Under the pieces are notes generated by a model that ran no database searches, was not told the origin of the DNA, and saw only the letters and a program-made list of their open reading frames with translations. Of a DNA stretch of 64,000 nucleotides, positions 35,170-42,492 are shown piece after piece. Each line of letters opens with the position of its first letter. The first letter of the stretch is position 1. A program made the translations under genes and the position numbers. The DNA comes from Scybalomonas sp905214925 (GTDB lineage: Bacteria; Bacillota; Clostridia; Lachnospirales; Lachnospiraceae): the NCBI GenBank assembly GCA_905214925.1, contig CAJMOB010000001.1, positions 124,001-188,000 on the forward strand, given 5' to 3'.

Positions 35170-36618
35170 TTATACTGTTTCCATATAAAAATAAAATTCA
35201 ACGCCATCCTCACAGTTTCGAACACCATACGTTCCTTGATGAACTCTGGCAATGGAAGAGACGATATAAAGCCCTAAACCAACTCGCTTTCTCTCTTCCG
35301 TTCTCGTATGGCTTTCTTCCACTTGATAAAAACTATCCCAGATTTTTTCTATCTTTTCTTCTGGAATTTTCTCACCTTCGTTATAAACCGAAAGCTTTAC
35401 TTTTCCTTCACTAACTCGTTCTAATAAAAGACGTATTTCTCCATTTTCCTTCGTATGGCTCATAGCATTGGATAAATAGTTGTTTAAAATCATCACCAAA
35501 TATTCTTCATTACCATAGACGAAAATACCATCTTCTACTTTAATGGTGACTTTTAACTTCTTTTGTTCTAAAATCTTTTTCATCTTCTCTCCTTGCTGTT
35601 TTACCAGCATGGAATAATCTAGTTTTTTCATTTCCACATGATAAAGTTCTTCTTCAATTCGAACCGAGCGAAGCAATTCATTGACAAGGTCTGTCATTTT
35701 TTTTGCTTCATCTAAGATCACTTCATAATAATAGCTTTTGTCAATAGTATCTCCCGCCACTTGAAGCATCTCCGCATAACCACTAAGAATTGCCAATGGA
35801 GTTTTTAGCTCATGAGATACGTTAGAAATAAACTCTTTTCTGGCCGTTTCAATCTTTTCTCGATATAAATTTTCCTCTTGCAGTTGCATTAAATTTTTTT
35901 CAATTTGCCTTGCCATTTCATTAATATTTCTAGCAAGACTTGCTAGCTCATCTTGTTTTTTTGTCTCTGTCACCGTCTTTGAAAAATCCATCTTAGCCAC
36001 ATGACAAGTCACTTCATTCATCTGTATAATCGGCTCTGACACCTTTTTCCCAAAGATATAAGCTAAAATAACACCTAATGCTAACGCCACTCCACTAAAT
36101 ACGGTAACAAGTTGGCTTGTCTCATTCATATTTTCTTTGATAGATTTTATATTGCTCTTAATGACCACATAATAGGTTTGATTTTTCGATTCCAAAATTC
36201 CAAATAGGGATATTTTAGCTCGATTTTTTTCCCCATCATTTGATACAATTACAGCTTCTGGCTTCCTTGAAAACCGCGAAAAATTTTTTCGAAAACTAAA
36301 ATTCGCTTTCACCCGATAATAATTTCTTCCATTTCGGAAATTTTGTTGACGGCTATTATAAATACATACCATTCTTTTATTGGCTAACATAAACTGAATA
36401 TTATAAGCATCCTCATAATCATTCATAATTTCAACCATTTTTTCTCGGTTTCCCGTTTCCTTTTGTAACTCTTCATACGCCCGTTCAATGAGATGACTTC
36501 TCTTCCATGTATAATAAGGCTCTACTAAAACATAGTTACAAGCAAGCTGTAATACAATGACAGAAGCTAAAATCCCAAACACCAATAGCATAAACTTTGT
36601 TTTAATCGACCGAAACAT
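35170..36618 (-). CDS. Sensor histidine kinase of the ASST two-component system
   Basis: A 482-residue membrane kinase. Two membrane segments (~8-28 and ~168-190) bracket a ~140-residue outside sensor region rich in basic and aromatic residues. A HAMP linker, the HisKA box 'FISNVSHELKTPLAIL' (phosphorylated His) and the HATPase domain ('NNYLSNAMSHTKENG', 'GLGLYIVSSIAR') follow. It overlaps the response-regulator gene by 17 bases. Its signal is unknown; the flanking ASST genes suggest a sulfated or phenolic compound, or envelope status. The organisation resembles PhoR/ResE-class kinases. Confidence 0.92.
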   Translation of the reverse strand: MFRSIKTKFMLLVFGILASVIVLQLACNYVLVEPYYTWKRSHLIERAYEELQKETGNREKMVEIMNDYEDAYNIQFMLANKRMVCIYNSRQQNFRNGRNYYRVKANFSFRKNFSRFSRKPEAVIVSNDGEKNRAKISLFGILESKNQTYYVVIKSNIKSIKENMNETSQLVTVFSGVALALGVILAYIFGKKVSEPIIQMNEVTCHVAKMDFSKTVTETKKQDELASLARNINEMARQIEKNLMQLQEENLYREKIETARKEFISNVSHELKTPLAILSGYAEMLQVAGDTIDKSYYYEVILDEAKKMTDLVNELLRSVRIEEELYHVEMKKLDYSMLVKQQGEKMKKILEQKKLKVTIKVEDGIFVYGNEEYLVMILNNYLSNAMSHTKENGEIRLLLERVSEGKVKLSVYNEGEKIPEEKIEKIWDSFYQVEESHTRTEERKRVGLGLYIVSSIARVHQGTYGVRNCEDGVEFYFYMETV

Positions 36619-37300
36619 GCTTCACCTCAAATCGGTATCCTATTCCATGAACTGTTTTAATATACGCTCCCCATTGTTCCAGTTTGGCACGAAGTTGTTT
36701 CACATGGGTATCCACAGTTCGAATATCCCCTACATATTGAAATCCCCAAACGGAATTTAAAATACTATCTCGTTCCAACACAATTCCTTCATTTTCCATA
36801 AAATAAAGCAATAGATCGTATTCCTTTGGCGTTAATTCCACTTTTTCACCACTTACTTTCACATGACGCTGTTCTGGCTCAACTTCAATTTCTCCTGCTC
36901 TTATGATAGTTTGTCCACCATGAAAACATCGTTTTTTAACTGCCTCAATATGGGCTAATAAAAGAGGAAGTGAAAAAGGCTTTCCAATAAAATCATCCGC
37001 TCCATCTTTAAAATAGTCCAATTGATCCCGTTCTTCCCCTTTTGCTGTCAACATAATAACGGGAATATGAGGGGATAATTTACGGATATCTTTTAATAAA
37101 GAATAGCCATCTTTTTTTGGCATCATCACATCTAATAAAATCAAATCAATGTGGATACTCTTTTGGTAAAAAATATCTTCTCCTTCTTCTCCATCTCCTG
37201 CTTCTATCACATCATACCCATTCAACTTTAAATAGTCGGATACCATACGACGAATTCTTGGTTCGTCATCTACTATTAAAATCGTTCCTTTGCTCTCCAA
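36602..37300 (-). CDS. OmpR/PhoB-family response regulator
   Basis: About 232 residues: receiver domain with acidic pocket 'VDDEPRIR', phospho-acceptor Asp in 'LILLDVMMPKKDG' and Lys in 'MLTAKGEE', then a winged-helix DNA-binding domain ('TPKEYDLLLYFMENEG', 'RTVDTHVKQLRAKLE'). I chose the TTG at 37300 because a GGGAG site precedes it and the length becomes normal; the open frame extends 45 codons further upstream without a ribosome binding site. Winged-helix regulators of this class bind direct repeats with 11-bp spacing, which is what the ASST promoters show. Confidence 0.9.
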   Translation of the reverse strand: MESKGTILIVDDEPRIRRMVSDYLKLNGYDVIEAGDGEEGEDIFYQKSIHIDLILLDVMMPKKDGYSLLKDIRKLSPHIPVIMLTAKGEERDQLDYFKDGADDFIGKPFSLPLLLAHIEAVKKRCFHGGQTIIRAGEIEVEPEQRHVKVSGEKVELTPKEYDLLLYFMENEGIVLERDSILNSVWGFQYVGDIRTVDTHVKQLRAKLEQWGAYIKTVHGIGYRFEVKHVSVD

Positions 37301-37392
37301 GATTCTCCCTATCTCCTTTCTCTTTATCACTATTTCACTTTCTTTATCATACACAACTTTTCTTATTTTTTCCATATGAACAATAAATATAA

Positions 37393-37444
37393 AAAAAGAA
37401 GTTGTTATCCATAAGCTTTTCGCTACGGACAACAACTTCTTTTT
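37393..37444. terminator. Terminator between ASST paralogue 3 and the response regulator
   Basis: Stem AAAAAGAAGTTGTT / AACAACTTCTTTTT with a long, partly paired loop (ATCC/GGAC extension). Flanking A and T runs allow it to act in both directions. It separates paralogue 3 from the regulator operon. Confidence 0.8.
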
Positions 37445-37459
37445 ACTTTTCCCTATTTT

Positions 37460-39136
37460 TTAGTTATTATTATTTCCTGCAAACCAAATACCATGAAATG
37501 TGTATTTAAATGTTCGATAAATATACTGTTCTTTGGCACTCTTATACTGTCTTAAAAGGTTACCTTCACTATCATATTCTCCAAATAATTTTTGTGCACC
37601 AGAACAAATTACTTGGTTATCCCCTACTTGTTGCACGCTACTTACATATCCAGAGTATGGAACTTCAAAGGAATCCACTAATTCAAATGTCTTGTCATTT
37701 TCATTGATTTTATATTCATAGTAATAAGAAGCTCTTTCGTCTTCTGGAACTTGTGCAAGGGTATATCCGCTCCAGTCAATGTCACGTCTTGTTCCAGAGT
37801 AAGTCATATTATTGTTGAAGAGATACATTGTGTATTCTCCTTCTTTTTCTCCTGGAACATAAGTAATACTATGCTGTCCTGCCTGTGCAGTAAAGTCTCC
37901 AACTTTATCATATACATAGCTTTCATAGGAAGTTCCTTCCCACACGTTCTTATCAGAAAGAATATATTCAAGTTCTGGTTTATCAAAAATATTTCCAATT
38001 TTTACAATAGAAGATAATTCTCTAAAACTTAAAGCAACACTATCGTCTTCAATGAATTGAATCGCATTAACATGTGCCCAGTCTAACTTCTTGTCACCTT
38101 TTGGTAATACTGCTTTTTCATAGGCTTCTGGTAAGATATCTTTTAAATCAATGAGTTCTGATACTTCTCCTGTTTCTAAGTTCAACTCAATTAACATATC
38201 TTCTACGGTATCCTGTTTTGTATCATTTGCTAAAATAACAAAGGAATTTCTATCTTCTTGATATGCCATATCATGGTGCATTTCGTACTGTCCAAGCTGA
38301 TAAATTTTTTCTGCTTGTCCAAGACGATTGACTTTTACAATCTTATCTTCATCTACGCTATAATATAAGTAGCCATCGATAAATAAAATACGGTCCGTAC
38401 GATATCCATCTACGTATAGCTCTCCTCTTAAGATACCATCATTATCATAGAGATCGATGTTGACAAGCTGTCCATTTCTTCTTCCATAGAAAACACTGAA
38501 AAGTCCATCGGTTAACTCATCGTCTTTCACATCTTTTACTTTTTCTACTGTCAATTTTTGTTCTGCAGCTGTTTCTACTTTTGGAATTGCAATTACAAAA
38601 GAAGTTTTTTCGATTTCAGCCCCATCTTTATTATAGAATGTAAGTGTAACCGTATTATCCATATCTGGAATAAAACCAACTAACTGATATGCGTGATTTG
38701 TTGTCACACCGCTTTCCTCACCATTTTCTAACTGTCTTGTAAAGGCTGGAATCGTTTCATCTTCTACTGATATTGTATAAGTCACACTGCTTGCTTGTTC
38801 TGTTGTGAAATAGATATTAGCAGAACGTAAATTTGTTCCAAATGGATTGTAGTATACAAGTGGTGCTTCTGGTGTATAAAGAGTTGTGGATAATTTCTTA
38901 TCAATTTCTTCTTTTGTAGAAGTTTGTCTTTCCTCTGTAAAAATCTCTCCAGTTTCTTCTGGAATGATATATTCCATTTTTGTAGCTTTTGTTAAGTTTG
39001 GATCAACCGTTGCCACCTCTTGGCTTGTTGTATTTTCTGCCCCTTTATTAGAACTTTGCATGCATCCTGTCATTGTCATGATAAAACAAGCACTCATAAT
39101 AGCAAGTCCTACAATTTTTCTACCTCTTTTTATCAT
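37460..39136 (-). CDS. Aryl-sulfate sulfotransferase lipoprotein, paralogue 3
   Basis: A 558-residue ASST with a lipobox MTGC near residue 25, so anchored to the outer membrane face. It is closest to paralogue 2 (shared 'YYNPFGTNLRSANIYF', 'GYTLAQVP', 'ASYYYEYKINEN'). Active-site regions 'EMHHDM', 'DWAHVN', 'SFRELS' and 'QAGQHSIT' are complete. It is transcribed alone from a promoter with the same 11-bp-period direct repeat as paralogue 2 and is closed by a terminator before the two-component genes. Confidence 0.92.
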   Translation of the reverse strand: MIKRGRKIVGLAIMSACFIMTMTGCMQSSNKGAENTTSQEVATVDPNLTKATKMEYIIPEETGEIFTEERQTSTKEEIDKKLSTTLYTPEAPLVYYNPFGTNLRSANIYFTTEQASSVTYTISVEDETIPAFTRQLENGEESGVTTNHAYQLVGFIPDMDNTVTLTFYNKDGAEIEKTSFVIAIPKVETAAEQKLTVEKVKDVKDDELTDGLFSVFYGRRNGQLVNIDLYDNDGILRGELYVDGYRTDRILFIDGYLYYSVDEDKIVKVNRLGQAEKIYQLGQYEMHHDMAYQEDRNSFVILANDTKQDTVEDMLIELNLETGEVSELIDLKDILPEAYEKAVLPKGDKKLDWAHVNAIQFIEDDSVALSFRELSSIVKIGNIFDKPELEYILSDKNVWEGTSYESYVYDKVGDFTAQAGQHSITYVPGEKEGEYTMYLFNNNMTYSGTRRDIDWSGYTLAQVPEDERASYYYEYKINENDKTFELVDSFEVPYSGYVSSVQQVGDNQVICSGAQKLFGEYDSEGNLLRQYKSAKEQYIYRTFKYTFHGIWFAGNNNN

Positions 39137-39209
39137 AAATTTCTCCTTTTAGCTTCTATTTCTTCCTATTTGCTACTTTACTCGTTGTCTTTTCGTAACG
39201 ATCTCATTC

Positions 39210-39240
39210 ATTATAAAAAATAAATTTGAGGATTTTGTGA
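39210..39240 (-). promoter_or_regulatory. ASST promoter with PhoB-type direct repeat (copy B)
   Basis: On the minus strand TCACAAA (39234-39240) and TCAAATT (39223-39229), 11 bp apart, then -10 TATAAT (39210-39215). Distance from the repeat to the -10 is identical to copy A, and the flanking TTTTC before the repeat is conserved too. Confidence 0.65.
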
Positions 39241-39320
39241 GAAAAAACAAAAAAATAGAAATTAACAAAAAATAGAAAAATTAACTCTATCTTTCATTAA
39301 TCTCTATTATTCATAACGAT

Positions 39321-39345
39321 GAGAAACTCCTTATTGGAGTTTCTC
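39321..39345 (-). terminator. Hairpin after nrdG
   Basis: A perfect 10-bp stem GAGAAACTCC / GGAGTTTCTC with a 5-base loop follows the nrdG stop codon. It lacks a T run on the minus strand, so it may end the transcript weakly or protect the mRNA end. Confidence 0.6.
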
Positions 39346-39357
39346 ACCTTCCCTGAT

Positions 39358-39861
39358 TTACTCGTTACTTTCCTGTAAATGAAGTACAACCTCACCTGTC
39401 TCCAATGTTTTTTTCACATCAATGACGCGTTGGTTGGCACTTCCACGCCATTGTAAACTTGGATCTTTTTGCTCTAATATAAATCTTCCATCTACTAATA
39501 CATCGATATCTTTTATATAAGGAAGCTCCTTTACATCGTCCCATAAATATCCTGTATAAACCCAAATGGTTTTTGTTGGAAATTCCTTTCGAATATATTG
39601 GATTAACTCTCCGATTGTCTCACGATTTTGCATATGAAGAGGATCCCCTCCACTAAAGGTAATTCCTGTTACATAAGACTTTGAAAGTTCTTCTTCCAAT
39701 TCTTTTTTTGCAGACTCATCAAATGGAATTCCTCCATTGATATCCCAAGTGATTTGGTTATGGCATTCTTTACAACCATGGCTACAACCAGCCACCCACA
39801 GGACAACTCGAAGTCCATCCCCATTTAACATATCGTCCTTAGTAATATTATGATAACGCAT
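39358..39861 (-). CDS. nrdG: Anaerobic ribonucleotide reductase activating protein
   Basis: Radical SAM activase that installs the glycyl radical on NrdD. The 167-residue protein has the cluster-binding CxxxCxxC motif in 'CSHGCKEC' and the SAM-binding 'GITFSGGDPL'. It lies 49 bases downstream of nrdD in one operon. Length and motifs are standard. Confidence 0.96.
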   Translation of the reverse strand: MRYHNITKDDMLNGDGLRVVLWVAGCSHGCKECHNQITWDINGGIPFDESAKKELEEELSKSYVTGITFSGGDPLHMQNRETIGELIQYIRKEFPTKTIWVYTGYLWDDVKELPYIKDIDVLVDGRFILEQKDPSLQWRGSANQRVIDVKKTLETGEVVLHLQESNE

Positions 39862-39910
39862 GATGAAAAGCTCCTTATATATTTATTCTCTATTTTTTAT
39901 AAGTTTAATT

Positions 39911-42043
39911 CTACATTGATTTTCTTTCTGCAATTTCTGCCATCTTGGCATCATTTAAACGAGTATCTCCTTTGACGCGAGAATAGCTTAAGTATCCGTT
40001 CATACGGTCAATTTTTGTCAAGTTACTGCTTCCACAAACTGGGCACACATCCATATTGAGTTCTTCATGTCCACAATCATCGCAATAAGAAAGAGATAAA
40101 TTCACACCTTCGTAAAATCCCATTGCCATAGCGCGACGAACTAATGTCTTAATCGCTGTCATATTGTAATCGATTGGATATTTTACATATTGAATCTTTC
40201 CACCATTAGAAAGTTCCCAGAAACGATGTTCTAAGTTTTGTTTTTCAATTGGAGTAATATCTTCTGTTACATGACAGTGGAATCCATTGCTCACATATTC
40301 TCTATCGGATACATTTTCAATAATTCCATACTTTTTGCGGAACTGTTTTACTTGAAGTCCACATAAATTTTCTGCTGGTGTCGCATAAATTGCATAGAGA
40401 TTTCCATCTTCTTGTTTAAACTGTTCCACTTTTTCATTGATATAACGAAGAGTTTCTAATGCGAACTCACCATCTTCTACAAGAGATTTTCCATTGTATA
40501 ATTCCTGAAGTTCATTAAACGCTGTGATACCAAAAGATGCAGTAGCGGTCTTTAATAATGGTTTAATTTTATCATGAAGACCTAAGTTACCACCATAAAA
40601 ACCACCTTCACAGTAAGCAAGTGGGTTTGTAGAAGCTCTTAACTCTCCAAGATATGCATAAGTACGAATGTGAATCTTACGAATTAATTCTAAGTAATAA
40701 TCTAATACTTCAAAGAAATCACGGCTCTCGTGTCTTGCCTTTGCTAAAATCATTGGAAGGTGAAGGCTTACAACACCAATATTAAAACGACCAACAAAAA
40801 CAGGTTCATCTTTTTCATCTTTTGGTGTCATACCACCTTCTTTATACCAAGGGGATAAGAACGCACGGCAACCCATTGGAGAAATAATTTTGCCGTATTG
40901 CTTGTACATACTTGGTACATAACCTTCTCCAGTAAGAGAAAGCCAATCAGGATACATTGTCTTAGCAGAACAACGAATTCCTGCTTCAAATACATCTTCT
41001 AATTCTTTTCCTTCTCCGTGTAAATTTTCATCATATAAGAATACAAGTTTTGGGAATAATACTGGTTTTTTATGACCAGATTTTCCTTGTCCTTTTCTTC
41101 TCACGTCTAACATTGTGATCGTAGCCATTTTTGCAAAACGACTTGTACCTGTTCCTGCTGTCATTGTGATAAATGGGTAATCTCCACGGCTTGAAGATAC
41201 AGAGTTGAATTTATATTCCCAACCTTGGAACCCTTGCTCCATATCACGTTTTACATCAGCAAGTGCGATTTCTTCTGCTTTTTCTTTAGAAAGACCTAAT
41301 CCTTCATATTTTTCTACATACATAGCATAAGATTTCTCTGCATAAGGTGCTAAAATATCTTCCACACTTGGTACGGTAAACCCGCCATACTGTTGACTTG
41401 CTGCGCTTAACACAATATCACCAATTACATCAAACGCAACGTCCAATGTCTTTGGCTCATTGTACCAGAGATTTCCCATTTCAAATCCGCCAGTTAAAAC
41501 ATTCTTTACATCAAAGAGACAACAGTTCATCGTATCTCTTCTTGCGGACATATCATGGATATAAATATATCCTTCTCTACATGCTTGTAGTTCCTCTACG
41601 GTCATAAAAAATTTCTGATATAAAGATTTGTTCAATTCATTGAAAATAAGACTTCTTTTTGTAGAAACGAGTGCGCTATCCGTATTACTATTTTCCTTAT
41701 CTCCAATGTACATAATAGATTGACTCTTTTTGTACACTTCATCGAGCATCTGTACAAAATCTTGTTTATAATTGCGGTAATCACGATAGCTTTTTGCAAC
41801 GAGTGGATTCACTCTTTCAAGAGCTCCTTCCACTAAGTTATGCATTTGGGCAATTGGAATTCCTGCAATATTTAATGCTTCTGCTTTTTCTTCTACAAAT
41901 TGGCAAATAAAATTAAGCTCTGCTTGAGAGAATTTAATCATCGCTCTTTCTGCAGATTTATTGACAGCAATTATTACTTTTTGAACATTAAAATCCTCTC
42001 TTGTTCCATCTTTTTTTATGACTTTTATTTCACTACACTGCAC
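39911..42043 (-). CDS. nrdD: Anaerobic ribonucleoside-triphosphate reductase
   Basis: Oxygen-sensitive class III reductase making dNTPs under anaerobiosis, 710 residues. An N-terminal ATP-cone ('VIKKDGTREDFNVQKV') allows allosteric control. The C-terminus carries the zinc site 'CDDCG...CPVCG' and the glycyl-radical segment 'RMNGYLSYSR'. The start is GTG at 42043, eight bases after GAGGAGG. Two NrdR boxes lie upstream, so NrdR repression is expected. The gene supports an anaerobic lifestyle. Confidence 0.97.
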   Translation of the reverse strand: MQCSEIKVIKKDGTREDFNVQKVIIAVNKSAERAMIKFSQAELNFICQFVEEKAEALNIAGIPIAQMHNLVEGALERVNPLVAKSYRDYRNYKQDFVQMLDEVYKKSQSIMYIGDKENSNTDSALVSTKRSLIFNELNKSLYQKFFMTVEELQACREGYIYIHDMSARRDTMNCCLFDVKNVLTGGFEMGNLWYNEPKTLDVAFDVIGDIVLSAASQQYGGFTVPSVEDILAPYAEKSYAMYVEKYEGLGLSKEKAEEIALADVKRDMEQGFQGWEYKFNSVSSSRGDYPFITMTAGTGTSRFAKMATITMLDVRRKGQGKSGHKKPVLFPKLVFLYDENLHGEGKELEDVFEAGIRCSAKTMYPDWLSLTGEGYVPSMYKQYGKIISPMGCRAFLSPWYKEGGMTPKDEKDEPVFVGRFNIGVVSLHLPMILAKARHESRDFFEVLDYYLELIRKIHIRTYAYLGELRASTNPLAYCEGGFYGGNLGLHDKIKPLLKTATASFGITAFNELQELYNGKSLVEDGEFALETLRYINEKVEQFKQEDGNLYAIYATPAENLCGLQVKQFRKKYGIIENVSDREYVSNGFHCHVTEDITPIEKQNLEHRFWELSNGGKIQYVKYPIDYNMTAIKTLVRRAMAMGFYEGVNLSLSYCDDCGHEELNMDVCPVCGSSNLTKIDRMNGYLSYSRVKGDTRLNDAKMAEIAERKSM

Positions 42044-42093
42044 GTTATGGCCTCCTCTATATCATATTTATTATTATCTTGATTATTATCCGA

Positions 42094-42141
42094 AAACTAT
42101 ATATAGTAATTAATTATTTATTTTAATACTATATCATGTAT
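42094..42141 (-). promoter_or_regulatory. Pair of NrdR boxes upstream of nrdD
   Basis: Two 16-bp palindromic elements, AAACTATATATAGTAA (42094-42109) and ATACTATATCATGTAT (42126-42141), fit the NrdR consensus acaCwAtATaTwgTgt in their cores. Their centres are 32 bp apart, three helical turns, as in known NrdR pairs. The rest of 42142-42380 is AT-rich with no gene. Confidence 0.8.
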
Positions 42142-42381
42142 TCCATGGACTCCTATCCTATCACTAATGTTTTTCCAAGTCAAGTCTTGATTTTTGAATT
42201 TCCTGCCAAGTCTCAATTTTCCATTTTTTTCCATCCTTTGTTTTCCTATAATATCAAAGTCTTTCCGTCTTCCGCTTTAAAAAAAATCTAAAAAATATTT
42301 TAAATCTTAACAATTTCTTATCAAACTTTTTCTTTCCCTATTTTTCCTTCTGACGTTTCCAACTGATTTCTTTAAGAAATA

Positions 42382-42410
42382 TTGCAAAAGCCCTTATTAT
42401 ATGGTACTAT
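42382..42410 (+). promoter_or_regulatory. Candidate promoter of the teichoic-type polymerase gene
   Basis: TTGCAA (42382-42387), 17-base spacer and TACTAT (42405-42410). A 7-bp inverted repeat TAGTCAT / ATGACTA (42420-42442) follows in the leader. Confidence 0.5.
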
Positions 42411-42492
42411 TCAATTGGTTAGTCATCAAAAATTTATGACTATTATTTTTGAAAAAAACATAAAGATAAATACAAGTTCGGAGGACTAAACT

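Noticed and set aside
36060..36200. Possible PhoR identity for the kinase, and phosphate control of the ASST genes
   Set aside because: The PhoB-like box geometry is common to all winged-helix regulators, and no pst, phoU or other phosphate gene is nearby, so the name is not justified.
37301..37435. N-terminal extension of the response regulator
   Set aside because: The extra 45 codons have no ribosome binding site and no family match; the TTG at 37300 gives a normal OmpR-type length with a good site.
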